Of a DNA stretch of 64,000 nucleotides, positions 37,529-46,063 are shown in pieces; the first letter of the stretch is position 1; every line of letters begins with the position of its first letter. The notes beneath the pieces are model-generated. The model saw only the letters and a program-made list of their open reading frames with translations, did no database searches and was not told where the DNA came from. Source of the DNA: Sphingobacterium paucimobilis HER1398 (GTDB lineage Bacteria > Bacteroidota > Bacteroidia > Sphingobacteriales > Sphingobacteriaceae); NCBI RefSeq assembly GCF_000416985.1, contig NZ_ATDL01000018.1, positions 1 through 64,000 of the forward strand, given 5' to 3'. A program made the translations under genes and the position numbers.

Positions 37529-37948
37529 ATGAAATTATTATTAACAACTTTTTTCTTGTCTATCATAGGCTTTTTCTGTCATGCTCAGAGTATAGAGACA
37601 GATATCATCGGAAAATGGAAATGTATTAAATTGATAGTTCTGGATGAAAAAGGACAACCCACAGGAAAGCCTCGTATACCCAAAAATGAAGGAAACGACA
37701 TTTCTTATGTATTCAGCGCCAACAGGACCGGTAAATATACGGATGAAGGCAAGTTTGATTTGGATGAATTTATGTTTGATTCTAAATTTACAGATGATAG
37801 ACTTATCATTACCAACCAACAGGACAAAGAACGCACCTATACAATGACAGTCACCTTAGACGATGCTAAAAAAACGATGACTATGAAGGTTCATCCAGAA
37901 AACGGCAACACAGGTGGATTGCTTTTAACATTGGTACGTCCACGATAA
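37529..37948 (+). CDS. Exported lipocalin-like protein
   Basis: 139 residues with a signal peptide (MKLLLTTFFLSIIGFFCHAQ). The mature part begins IETDIIGKWKCIKL, the G-x-W start of lipocalin-like domains, and shows alternating strands (YVFSANRTGKYTDEGKF, RLIITNQQDKERTYTMTVTL, KKTMTMKVHPENGN). Such domains bind small hydrophobic ligands in many Bacteroidota, but the ligand is unknown. Single gene. Confidence 0.65.
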   Translation: MKLLLTTFFLSIIGFFCHAQSIETDIIGKWKCIKLIVLDEKGQPTGKPRIPKNEGNDISYVFSANRTGKYTDEGKFDLDEFMFDSKFTDDRLIITNQQDKERTYTMTVTLDDAKKTMTMKVHPENGNTGGLLLTLVRPR

Positions 37949-38547
37949 ACCGACAACATCCCCTACTTTTCTTTCTAAAAAACAGATTGTAAATCAGGGG
38001 ATGAAAATACTTATAACAGTATTATCCTAAGAAGAAACCAGCGCCCGCTCCGAAGTCTTTAATCTACATGGCTCCATACATGCTATTTATCTGTAGTGTA
38101 GAACAGTTTGAGATCATTTATGGTAAAATAAACCTACCTTCCCCACCATCAACCCACACAACAAAATTAATCGCCACAAAAAAAATTGTACGAATAGAAT
38201 TTGTTTATTATCTTTAAACATCACAGATTAAAATGTGAGCCTATGAAGAACCTTTTATTTTTAAAGCCAAGGGCGGTGTAATTCTGGATAACAGTACGCT
38301 CCAGCCCAACGATTCGCTTTATCTACTGGTTATTTTTCTTCAATAGTGCAAAAAAAAAAGAGCAGCTAATTACAAGTCAGCGCAATAGTTTATTGCAAAA
38401 AAACAAACTCTCTTTTAAGGATGCATCACGAGAAAACCGGTAACAACCGAATCGATGGAATAGATTAAAGTCAAAGGTCTTCTATGATAGAACATCAGAA
38501 ATTGATTATTAATTATAGTTACAGACTTTAACAAAAAATCAAAAATC
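37949..38547. other. Non-coding stretch with a possible gene remnant
   Basis: About 600 bases hold no full gene. On the plus strand, 38239-38346 reads as 35 codons beginning AYEEPFIFKAKGGVILDNST and ending in a stop, with the strand pattern of a real protein but no start codon. A neighbouring frame continues for about 30 codons (for example TSQRNSLLQKNKLSFKD). This could be the wreck of a small exported protein gene; evidence is thin. The rest is AT-rich with nothing recognisable. Confidence 0.3.
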
Positions 38548-38907
38548 ATGAATAGATACGGACTTAAAATCAAGATCAACGGAGAAGTAGTATCAAATGC
38601 GGGATTTGATAAAGACAACTATGTCCTAACCGGGGGTACAACTTTTGTAAAGCGTGCGAATTGTTGCGAAGACTATTACTTTAACATTGGAGGATTGGAT
38701 TCTGACGAGGACGAACACGTCGATTGGTACCGGACTGTAGTAAAAGTGGGTGATGTCATCACCATGGAAGTTATTGATGGCCCCTTTGATCCACCCAACC
38801 ATCGTTACAAAAATGATCTAACTCCAGAAGAAATAATACAAAACAAGATCGACTTCTACAACAAATTAAAAGAAGAATTAAAGGGACATATAGAGATTGC
38901 AGTATAG
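38548..38907 (+). CDS. Hypothetical acidic cytoplasmic protein
   Basis: 119 residues, no signal peptide or membrane helix, not recognised. It starts with a beta-strand-like NRYGLKIKINGEVVSNAG, contains adjacent cysteines in RANCCEDYYF, an acidic DSDEDEHVDW stretch and a helical C-terminus (TPEEIIQNKIDFYNKLKEEL). The small acidic single-domain make-up would fit an immunity-type protein, but no toxin gene is beside it, so this is only a thought. It ends at a very strong terminator. Confidence 0.55.
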   Translation: MNRYGLKIKINGEVVSNAGFDKDNYVLTGGTTFVKRANCCEDYYFNIGGLDSDEDEHVDWYRTVVKVGDVITMEVIDGPFDPPNHRYKNDLTPEEIIQNKIDFYNKLKEELKGHIEIAV

Positions 38908-38943
38908 CGATCTCGCCAATCAAGATATAGATTCAGAATTTAA

Positions 38944-38991
38944 ATACAGATATAAAAGAGGGATCGAATGATCCCTCTTTTATATCTGTAT
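38944..38991 (+). terminator. Bidirectional terminator with 22-bp perfect stem shared by convergent genes
   Basis: Arms 38944-38965 and 38970-38991 pair perfectly around a GAAT loop, with AT-rich outer ends. The right arm contains the stop and last four codons of the nitrilase gene, so the structure ends transcription from both sides. Confidence 0.85.
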
Positions 38992-39771
38992 GGTATATTT
39001 ATCATGTTCTGATCGAAAGTCCTTGGTTATTAAACTTCCAAAAGCAGGTCTGTCCACGCGAGCCAAATCAATCTCCACAAAATCCAGCGCTTCCTCTTTT
39101 CCCGCTCGGAGCAAAATATCACCATCGGGTCCTACCACCTGACTTTCCCCACGATACTCCTCCAATTCTCCATCAAAATACTCTTCACCTATACGATTAC
39201 AACTCACGTAGAAACACTGGTTCTCCAGCGCTCTAATGGGAATAATAGTTGGGGTGACAGGTCCACCAAAACAGGCAGAGTGACAGATCACCTCTACCCC
39301 ATCCGCCTTAAGCAAAGAAGTATGCTGGGGAAACCAACAATCAAAACACACCGTAAGACCGATACGACTATCCCCATCATCATACACCACAGCTTCTGCA
39401 CCTGATCGAAAGAATCGCTTTTCATAGTCTGGCAAATGGATCTTCCGATAAGAAGCAATCAATCCCGATGCCCCTACCAAGATCGAAGTGTTGTACAATA
39501 CCCCGTCCTCCACCTCTGGGATGCTGCCCACGATATACCCATTGCCAGTGCGTGACAATAATTCGGATAGGTAGCGAACTGTAAAGCTGTCACTCAGATG
39601 TTCCGCAAAAGGCAATATATCAGCTTGCTTATCGATCGCATAGCCTGTCGTAAAAAACTCAGGCAACACTAGCAGATCGAATGTGCTACCATCGATCTTG
39701 GACGCGACATAATTCAGATTCGCTTCTATGTCACGCCATATTACAGCATATTGAAAATAACCAACTTTCAT
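38980..39771 (-). CDS. Nitrilase/omega-amidase-superfamily carbon-nitrogen hydrolase
   Basis: 263 residues with the Glu-Lys-Cys triad: Glu in LLVLPEFFTTGY (about 38), Lys in SYRKIHLPDYEKRFF (about 110) and Cys in GLTVCFDCWFPQ (about 143; either Cys of CFDC, the first by position). The family hydrolyses amides or nitriles; this length and the VCFDxWFP pattern fit branch amidases acting on small carboxamides. The SMR transporter gene lies 6 bases upstream on the same strand, so the two are one operon. Substrate not deducible. Confidence 0.85.
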   Translation of the reverse strand: MKVGYFQYAVIWRDIEANLNYVASKIDGSTFDLLVLPEFFTTGYAIDKQADILPFAEHLSDSFTVRYLSELLSRTGNGYIVGSIPEVEDGVLYNTSILVGASGLIASYRKIHLPDYEKRFFRSGAEAVVYDDGDSRIGLTVCFDCWFPQHTSLLKADGVEVICHSACFGGPVTPTIIPIRALENQCFYVSCNRIGEEYFDGELEEYRGESQVVGPDGDILLRAGKEEALDFVEIDLARVDRPAFGSLITKDFRSEHDKYTIQI

Positions 39772-39777
39772 AAAAAA

Positions 39778-40110
39778 TTAATGGGCACTGGATTTAGAAA
39801 ACAGATTGATAATAATAACCCCCACGACAATAAAAGTAATTCCCAATATCGCAGGCAGATCGAGCGACTCCTTATATACAAAATAACCCACGGCCGAGAT
39901 AATCACGATACCAAAAGCCGACCATATCGCATAAGCTATACCCATAGGCACACCACGCAGCGCATACGAAAGCAGGTAAAATGACAAGGCCAATGAACAG
40001 ACAAAAAGCACAGAAGGGATAGGTTTTGTAAACTGTTCGGTCTTTTTCAAAAAAGAAGAACCGATCACCTCGAATAAAATTGCTGCAGCTAAAAATAAAT
40101 AATGCTTCAT
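39778..40110 (-). CDS. Small multidrug resistance (SMR/EmrE-like) transporter
   Basis: 110 residues and four membrane helices. It carries the essential Glu in helix 1 (AAILFEVIGSSFLKKTEQF) and GIAYAIWSAFGIVIISAVGY in helix 3, as in EmrE/QacE. It works as a dimer in the inner membrane, exchanging protons for quaternary or polyaromatic cations; the guanidinium-exporting branch is less likely given these motifs but cannot be excluded. It is upstream of and coupled with a nitrilase gene. Confidence 0.88.
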   Translation of the reverse strand: MKHYLFLAAAILFEVIGSSFLKKTEQFTKPIPSVLFVCSLALSFYLLSYALRGVPMGIAYAIWSAFGIVIISAVGYFVYKESLDLPAILGITFIVVGVIIINLFSKSSAH

Positions 40111-40193
40111 ATATGCTTCACGACTTACGTATTCACAGCAAAGGTAGGAATTTCAATGTATCCTTTGTTACACAAAGATGATGCACCTATCCT

Positions 40194-40202
40194 TATCTTC
40201 GG
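40194..40202 (+). promoter_or_regulatory. Candidate -7 element TATCTTCGG before dsrE-like gene
   Basis: Same nine bases as at 11581 and 36407, about 45 bases before the ATG at 40247. Confidence 0.4.
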
Positions 40203-40246
40203 TTAATTCAAAAATAAGAAACACGTAATCTTAAACATTGGAACAC

Positions 40247-40687
40247 ATGAGAAAACAAATTTTAGCCGTCGCATTATTAGTAATCGGGATTACCTTCAGC
40301 AACTCTTTATCCGCACAACAAGTACCCGTAGAAGCCGTAGAGAAAGCAGTCAAAGCGGATGGTAAATACGCCATTTTGGTTCAAAACCCAATGCATTTAA
40401 TGGCTTCAGTAATGACTGGCGAAGCCTATAAAGCAAAAGACAAAGCCGTTCAATTTGAAATCGTTCTTATCGGTCAGGTCGTCAAAGACCTTGCAGAAAA
40501 CAAAGAATTGGAGAGCACTATCCAAAACGCCGAGAAATGGGGTATCAGATTAGTAGTTTGCGAATTTGCGATGAACAAGCTTGGCGTTAAGAAATCACAG
40601 TATCATCCTGCTATTCATACCACACCAAACGGATTCACTTATCTGTTTGGTCTTCAGGAATTAGGTTTCAAGACAATTACATTATAA
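40247..40687 (+). CDS. Exported DsrE-family protein
   Basis: 146 residues from ATG 40247 (MRKQILAVALLVIGI); the TTG nine bases earlier is unlikely. The signal peptide ends near SLSAQQ. The mature domain has a DsrE/DsrF-like alpha-beta pattern (YAILVQNPMHLMASVMTGEAY, FEIVLIGQVVKDLAEN, WGIRLVVCEFAMNKLGV), with one Cys where family members place a sulfur-carrying residue. Family members relay sulfane sulfur; an exported version may act on periplasmic sulfur compounds. It ends at a long hairpin. Confidence 0.75.
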   Translation: MRKQILAVALLVIGITFSNSLSAQQVPVEAVEKAVKADGKYAILVQNPMHLMASVMTGEAYKAKDKAVQFEIVLIGQVVKDLAENKELESTIQNAEKWGIRLVVCEFAMNKLGVKKSQYHPAIHTTPNGFTYLFGLQELGFKTITL

Positions 40688-40725
40688 CACACGCACACAG
40701 ACAATAGAAGTATCAGAGTGCTGAT

Positions 40726-40773
40726 TCAAACCGTCCGCTATAGTATTTTACCGCTATAGATGCGACGGTTTGA
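40726..40773 (+). terminator. Terminator after the dsrE-like gene
   Basis: Stem TCAAACCGTC / GACGGTTTGA followed by a T-rich tract. The loop carries CGCTATAG twice as a direct repeat. Confidence 0.7.
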
Positions 40774-40849
40774 TTTATTTTAAATAAACCACAGCTCCCA
40801 TTTTAGTAGCTAATGATTTTCCTTATCTTAGAAACCAGAAACAAAGAAA

Positions 40850-41263
40850 ATGGAAAAAATAGCACTGCCTACAGCCGGCCTTGTTGTAGTCGAGGACAAC
40901 AAACTATTATTGGGCTACAGCCGTAATAAAAAAGCCTGGTACCTCTTAGGTGGAAAAGTTGATCCGGGAGAAAATTCCTTTCAGGCGCTCTTACGGGAAA
41001 TAAAAGAAGAAATAAACCTCTCTTTAGCTCCAGAATCACTAACATTCTACTGCCATATCTCTGCTCCAGCCTATGGAGAAAAAACCAATATAATTATGGA
41101 ACAAGATTGTTTTTTCTATGAGCTAAAAGAGAAAATCCAAGCGAGCAGTGAAATAGAAGATGTTCGTTTTTTTGATTTCAAAACCTATCAAAAAGAACCG
41201 ATACAAGTCCCTGGTGTAGTGATGCTATACCAGCGCCTGATTGCTGACGGACACCTTCAGTAA
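40850..41263 (+). CDS. Nudix hydrolase
   Basis: 137 residues with a complete Nudix box, GGKVDPGENSFQALLREIKE followed by EI (about 35-57), where the E residues of REIKEE bind the metal. It opens KIALPTAGLVVVEDNKLLLG. It would cleave a nucleoside diphosphate linked to another group; substrate unknown. The Crp-like regulator gene starts 21 bases downstream, so both may share a transcript. Confidence 0.85.
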   Translation: MEKIALPTAGLVVVEDNKLLLGYSRNKKAWYLLGGKVDPGENSFQALLREIKEEINLSLAPESLTFYCHISAPAYGEKTNIIMEQDCFFYELKEKIQASSEIEDVRFFDFKTYQKEPIQVPGVVMLYQRLIADGHLQ

Positions 41264-41284
41264 TAACAAGAGTAGATTCAGACA

Positions 41285-41845
41285 ATGGAAGATTTAATCC
41301 CTATACTATGCGAAAAATATGGTATCAGCCCCGAACTGACAAGTCTACTCCTTTCCCGTATGGAAAAGAAATCCTATGGCTACCACGACATCGTTATCGG
41401 CCTACAGGAACGTAAGCAGCACTACTATATCATTAATGAAGGCATCTGGAGGGCATACCGTCTATTTGATGGAGAAGAAAGGACTCTCTGGTTTGAGCGA
41501 TATGGAGACATCTTATACTCCGAAGCATCCGAGGACTACATTATTGAGTCCATTTCGGAAAGCTCTGCCTACGTTATCTCCAAAACAGACCTGGATGCTT
41601 TTTGCAGAGAATCACATGAGATATCCAACTTAGTGCGCACCATTCTCGAGCAATACTACTTTCAGATTACCGAGTGGTTGGTCATGTTATGCCAGCCCAC
41701 GGCACGCGCACGCTACCTTACTATACTCGAAAAAGACCCCGAGGTGTTCCAACTGGTTCCCCAAAAATACATTGCCTCCTGCCTAGGTATGACACCACAG
41801 TCGCTCAGCAGGATTCGAAGACAATTGGTGAAACCAGAGCATTAG
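41285..41845 (+). CDS. Crp/Fnr-family transcriptional regulator
   Basis: 186 residues: a cyclic-nucleotide-binding-like beta-roll (about 25-115) and a C-terminal winged helix with KYIASCLGMTPQSLSRIRRQL as recognition helix. This is typical of Bacteroidota Crp/Fnr proteins, which mostly lack clear cAMP-binding residues. It precedes the MFS exporter by 73 bases and probably controls it, or works with the Nudix gene upstream. Confidence 0.85.
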   Translation: MEDLIPILCEKYGISPELTSLLLSRMEKKSYGYHDIVIGLQERKQHYYIINEGIWRAYRLFDGEERTLWFERYGDILYSEASEDYIIESISESSAYVISKTDLDAFCRESHEISNLVRTILEQYYFQITEWLVMLCQPTARARYLTILEKDPEVFQLVPQKYIASCLGMTPQSLSRIRRQLVKPEH

Positions 41846-41881
41846 TTAACAAATGTTCACGTTTCGCCGTTTTTAAGCATC

Positions 41882-41889
41882 TATTTTTG
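41882..41889 (+). promoter_or_regulatory. -7 element TATTTTTG before the MFS gene
   Basis: Exact TAnnTTTG match 29 bases before the ATG at 41919, showing that the exporter has its own promoter. Confidence 0.5.
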
Positions 41890-41918
41890 CCATCTGTTTC
41901 AAAAAGAGATTAGAACAG

Positions 41919-43145
41919 ATGGAAATAAACAAGCAACTGCACAACTGGAAAAAAGAATTCGCAATTATATGGTCAGGACAACTATTCTCCATACTGAGTA
42001 GTGCGACTGCCCAATTTGCTATCGTCCTTTGGATTGGTATAGAGACCGGCTCTGCCGAAGCTTTGGCTTATGCTACTATTGCAGGGCTATTGCCACAAAT
42101 CGTGCTTGGACCTTTTGCAGGGGTATTTGTAGACCGTTGGAATCGCAAGTGGACAATGATCGGCTCTGACCTTTTCGTTGCATTCTGTTCGGCTTTAATT
42201 GCCCTATTCTTTTACCTGGATAGGGTTGAGCTATGGGCTATCTATATCTTACTGACCTTACGTTCCATAGGTGGAGCTTTTCACGCTCCAGCAATGAAAT
42301 CGACCGTCCCTCTCCTTGCACCACCATCCGCTTTAGTGCGTATCGCTGGAGTAAACGAGATCATTCAATCCATTTCCATTATATGTGGGCCGATTTTAGG
42401 AGCAATAGGATTGCTGCAATTTGGCATGAGTACAGTCATGCTGCTAGATGTCGTAGGTGCTGTCTTTGCTTGTACCGCCCTCGCCTTTGTACATATACCC
42501 AAGGTAGCGCAGACGGTGCAATCCACCAAATCCCTCATACGGGAGATGGCTGGCGGCGCGAGCATAATCTTGAAAAACAGAGGAGTATCGTGGTTGATGG
42601 GTTGTGAGATAGTTATCAATTTTTTTGTTATGCCCATTGTGGCCGTGATGCCCTTGATGACCCTCCAATACTTTAAGGGTACCCCGTATCAAGTCAGTCT
42701 CATAGAAGGTCTATATGGTCTTGGTTTGCTTTTCGGAGGCTTGGCTCTCAGTTTATGGAATCCCAAGATAAAAAAGACCGTACTGATCGTATTTGGCTTT
42801 TCCGCACTAGGCATTGCATTAGCCATCTGTGGCGTATTGCCTTCCGCTTATTTTGCCACCTATGCCGTAATGACCATCGTACAGGGACTGGCCGTTCCGT
42901 TCTTTACGGGGCCATACACCGTATTGGTGCAAACGCAATTCGACCCCAAATACCTAGGGCGAGTCTTTTCCATCTCTGGCAGCATTGTGCAATTGCCCGC
43001 AATGCTTGGGCTTCTTTTTGCTGGGATACTCGCCGATAATATTGGTGTAGAGAAGATATTTCTTATTGGCGGTATTATCGTCACAATGACGGCTATATTT
43101 TTAGGATCGATACCAGCTGTACGCCGCTTGGAAAAGCGAACTTAA
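41919..43145 (+). CDS. MFS transporter (exporter type)
   Basis: 408 residues with about 12 membrane helices. Loop 2-3 carries the MFS motif in GPFAGVFVDRWNRKWTMIG, and the N-terminus FAIIWSGQLFSILSSATAQFAIVLW fits the MFS_3/enterobactin-exporter-like group. It would export a small molecule (drug or siderophore-like) using the proton gradient. It follows a Crp-like regulator on the same strand, a common pairing for regulated exporters. Confidence 0.85.
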   Translation: MEINKQLHNWKKEFAIIWSGQLFSILSSATAQFAIVLWIGIETGSAEALAYATIAGLLPQIVLGPFAGVFVDRWNRKWTMIGSDLFVAFCSALIALFFYLDRVELWAIYILLTLRSIGGAFHAPAMKSTVPLLAPPSALVRIAGVNEIIQSISIICGPILGAIGLLQFGMSTVMLLDVVGAVFACTALAFVHIPKVAQTVQSTKSLIREMAGGASIILKNRGVSWLMGCEIVINFFVMPIVAVMPLMTLQYFKGTPYQVSLIEGLYGLGLLFGGLALSLWNPKIKKTVLIVFGFSALGIALAICGVLPSAYFATYAVMTIVQGLAVPFFTGPYTVLVQTQFDPKYLGRVFSISGSIVQLPAMLGLLFAGILADNIGVEKIFLIGGIIVTMTAIFLGSIPAVRRLEKRT

Positions 43146-43180
43146 TATAAAAGTTTCAATAGATATATCTGTACACTTTA

Positions 43181-44224
43181 CTAAGAGTAGTACTTGGTCA
43201 GACTTGCTAAATATTTATCTTCGGCTTTGTAGTCAAATTGCGGATAAGGGTAGACCGCCAGTTGAGGGTATAACTCTTGCCATGGTCTTTCTGCTCCTGT
43301 CTTTTCCAAATGACCGAAATAGCATTGAACCGATGATTCATAATTCGTCAATGTCTGTCCCGAAGCCGCCAGTACACCTGTCGCCTGCTCTGTATTCAGT
43401 AAAAAAGGTCTCGGAGTAGACCAAGGCGTCATACCTACATATTTAAAATCACCTTCCTCTTTTGCTATAGGTAATAACCTACCTTCATAGCCTAGATAAG
43501 TCGCTATCACCTTTGCAATCTCAAGCACCGACAATGGATCTTTATCGCCTACATTTATAACCTGCTGCCCCTTTAGAGCAGCAGCAGCGAAACCGACTTC
43601 GGCGATAGAACGGGCCGAGGTGCTGTGAAACATACTTTCCCCATAGTAGGCTAATGGGATAATCGGGCGTTGATCTATCATACGCTTCACAAACCACCAT
43701 TCCCTCGGGTGCTGCGAGTGAGTGCCATAGATGGCACAAGGTCTTAAAACGGTCAAGGGATTTGTGCTGCGAGACAACAACTCCTCTTCCAAAGCAATTT
43801 TTCGGGTCGAATAAGTCTCATTCCCTGCGTGTACCGTAGCATTGGTCTCCAAAATAGGTGTATCAAACTCGGGGAAACCACAAGTCGCTGCCTCATCCAA
43901 TGTTCTGCCATGAGCATCCTTGTACACACTGGACGAAGATAACACGATCAGGTGGCTATAATCTGCTTGAGTTTCTAAAAGTTGAAAAGCCTCTCTGTCA
44001 CTAAAAGCAACTAGATCGATCACCAAATCTGCACCACTGGACATCATCTTTCTAAATTCGCTCTTATCATACCTATCGAACGAAAGTTTTTGCGTCAGTT
44101 GCCTATCCACCGTATAAGGCAATTCACGTCTTGACAACAGTACAACTTCCCAGCCTGCTTTATGTAACAATCTGTAAAATGCATAGCCGATTTGTCCTGA
44201 TGCTCCTATAATGATGGCTTTCAT
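43181..44224 (-). CDS. NAD(P)-dependent epimerase/reductase-like extended SDR
   Basis: 347 residues. The N-terminal Rossmann motif MKAIIIGASGQIGYAFYRLL (GxxGxxG) is followed by VLSSSSVYKD and the catalytic Tyr-Lys pair in NETYSTRKIALEE. LRPCAIYG is the usual substrate-domain marker. This fits plant/bacterial sugar-nucleotide epimerase or isoflavone-reductase-like proteins. The substrate is unclear. Convergent with the MFS gene; the GNAT gene lies upstream. Confidence 0.8.
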   Translation of the reverse strand: MKAIIIGASGQIGYAFYRLLHKAGWEVVLLSRRELPYTVDRQLTQKLSFDRYDKSEFRKMMSSGADLVIDLVAFSDREAFQLLETQADYSHLIVLSSSSVYKDAHGRTLDEAATCGFPEFDTPILETNATVHAGNETYSTRKIALEEELLSRSTNPLTVLRPCAIYGTHSQHPREWWFVKRMIDQRPIIPLAYYGESMFHSTSARSIAEVGFAAAALKGQQVINVGDKDPLSVLEIAKVIATYLGYEGRLLPIAKEEGDFKYVGMTPWSTPRPFLLNTEQATGVLAASGQTLTNYESSVQCYFGHLEKTGAERPWQELYPQLAVYPYPQFDYKAEDKYLASLTKYYS

Positions 44225-44296
44225 TGTATTTTTAGCTCCTTTTGATAGTGTGCGATTAAATCATTTATCTTGTTCTTTCAATTACCTGTTTAACTC

Positions 44297-45136
44297 TTAG
44301 ATAGAAGCAATATCTGGAGCGATCACATCCCATTTAGCAAATAGCGTCAGATTCAGTTTGCTTGCTAACGCAATAGAGGCATCATTGTCCAACTGACAGC
44401 GGTATTGTGGTTCATACCCCTTTCTTAATGCTTCTTTACATATAGCCTGTGCAACTCGCAAAGCATATCCTCTGCCCCTATATTCAGCTAGCGTCAATAT
44501 GCCCAAATCCGCTATTCTGCTTTCATCATCCCACGGATACATACTAGCGACAGCCACTAACTTATCATTTTCAAATGCCCCAAAAACGAGCCAGTGTTCC
44601 AAAGAAACCGAAGCGTCATCCAGATCCTGAATACTGGCCGTACGTTCGAATTCTAAAAAACACGAAGTATCAGCTACTGTCAATTGTCGTATCTCCGGCA
44701 CGACCACATAGCCATCCAGTGCCGACAGTGCCTCTTTAGAAAAATAGTAAAGATAATCGGCACCGTGTAGCACAATCCCCCTCTTCCGTAAAGATTCGAT
44801 TATATCTTCGTAACTATAATTACGCAAATCTTCATTTTCCAAATCATTCAGAAGTGCCCTGCTCACGACAATATGTTTAACTCCAGTTGGAAAATCCAAC
44901 ACCATAAGCCCCTCCTCCTCCGACAGACTTTCCTTTACCGTAAGCTTCAGATTGGGCCTCTGATACACTGTCATACCACAAAACAGCTTCTTCCAGTAGT
45001 CACAGATCACGCCACTTAACTCTTTGCAATCCATACATTCGCTTCTGTTAGTTAAAGAAAGTCCCATCACAAGTATTCCACTTAATCGCACAATTTTTTT
45101 TTGTTCATAAACCTCTAACTCCAATGATTTATACAT
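44297..45136 (-). CDS. GNAT-family acetyltransferase
   Basis: 279 residues. The C-terminal ~150 residues are a GNAT domain (LVFGAFENDKLVAVASMYPW, IADLGILTLAEYRGRGYALRVA with the acetyl-CoA loop RGRGYA, then NDASIALASKLNLTLFAKWD). The N-terminal ~130 residues are less conserved. The start is uncertain: the ATG at 45136 gives a hydrophobic lead, while starts at about residues 24 or 35 are also possible. Acceptor substrate unknown. Confidence 0.75.
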   Translation of the reverse strand: MYKSLELEVYEQKKIVRLSGILVMGLSLTNRSECMDCKELSGVICDYWKKLFCGMTVYQRPNLKLTVKESLSEEEGLMVLDFPTGVKHIVVSRALLNDLENEDLRNYSYEDIIESLRKRGIVLHGADYLYYFSKEALSALDGYVVVPEIRQLTVADTSCFLEFERTASIQDLDDASVSLEHWLVFGAFENDKLVAVASMYPWDDESRIADLGILTLAEYRGRGYALRVAQAICKEALRKGYEPQYRCQLDNDASIALASKLNLTLFAKWDVIAPDIASI

Positions 45137-45305
45137 TTGTATCCCGTAAAATTAGGGGGATTTCAGTAAATTAAATGTTCATAAACAAGGAAATTACATG
45201 CAATAAATAATACCCGATTGCATGATTGTACCTTTTGATTCAAATATCGCGTGCTATAAAAAATGCTGCTTTGTTATACATAGAAAAGGAGTCCTCTACT
45301 TTTTG

Positions 45306-45313
45306 TATTTTTG
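45306..45313 (+). promoter_or_regulatory. -7 element TATTTTTG before the NAD(P)-binding gene
   Basis: Exact TAnnTTTG match 26 bases before ATG 45340; it lies inside the longer upstream frame and so argues for the shorter protein. Confidence 0.55.
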
Positions 45314-45339
45314 ATCAGGTAACAACAACTCATGTTAAG

Positions 45340-45987
45340 ATGAAAGCTCTAGTAATTGGCGCAACCGGTGCCACAGGCAAAGACCTATTGGATCTATTAT
45401 TGAAAGATAGCCGCTTCAATCGCGTGGATGTATTTGTACGCAGACCACTCGCTATACAGCATGAAAAGCTGTCGGTACACCTCATCGACTTCGATCAGGT
45501 GGAACAATGGCAAGATCTCGTGCAAGGAGATGTCCTGTTCTCCTGCTTAGGCACCACCCTCAAAGCCGCAGGCAGTAAAGAGGCCCAATGGAAAATTGAC
45601 TATGACTACCAATATAATTTTGCTAAGGCCGCTCGGCACAACCATGTTCCAAGTCTGGTACTAGTATCCGCAGCCATGGCTTCCCCTTCCTCTATGTTCT
45701 TCTACAGCAAGATGAAAGGACAATTGGAAGAAGCCGTAAAAGCATTAGATTTCCCTCATTTAAGCATCTTTAACCCGCCGACTCTGGTTCGAAAAGACAG
45801 CGATCGAGGGGGAGAAAAACGGGCCGTAAATATCATCAAATGGTTCAATAAAATCGGGTTATTAAGCAATCAACGTCCACTTCCGACAACGGTATTGGCA
45901 CAAGCGCTGCTTCACGCCAGCCTAGACCGTAGTTACCGCTATCGCAGCTATGCGGGCCAACAAATTTGGGAATACGCCAGCAAATAG
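45340..45987 (+). CDS. NAD(P)H-binding protein (HTATIP2/atypical SDR-like)
   Basis: 215 residues from ATG 45340, which starts directly with KALVIGATGATGKDLLDLLL (Rossmann GxxGxxG); the frame to 45226 would add residues unlike the family. DVLFSCLGTTLKAAGSKEAQ and LVLVSAAMASPSSMFFYSKM carry the typical cofactor and active-site loops of atypical SDRs. A cytosolic oxidoreductase or chaperone-like role is possible. Single gene upstream of purA. Confidence 0.8.
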   Translation: MKALVIGATGATGKDLLDLLLKDSRFNRVDVFVRRPLAIQHEKLSVHLIDFDQVEQWQDLVQGDVLFSCLGTTLKAAGSKEAQWKIDYDYQYNFAKAARHNHVPSLVLVSAAMASPSSMFFYSKMKGQLEEAVKALDFPHLSIFNPPTLVRKDSDRGGEKRAVNIIKWFNKIGLLSNQRPLPTTVLAQALLHASLDRSYRYRSYAGQQIWEYASK

Positions 45988-46008
45988 TCACTTTTTGCCA
46001 AATGACAA

Positions 46009-46038
46009 TTGTAGGCAATTCCTGCTCGCCTATTTTTG
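46009..46038 (+). promoter_or_regulatory. purA promoter
   Basis: TTG at 46009-46011 and TATTTTTG at 46031-46038 are separated by 19 bases, matching the Bacteroidota -33/-7 arrangement; the ATG follows 25 bases later. Confidence 0.6.
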
Positions 46039-46063
46039 TGCTATAAATCAAAGCACATAAGAA

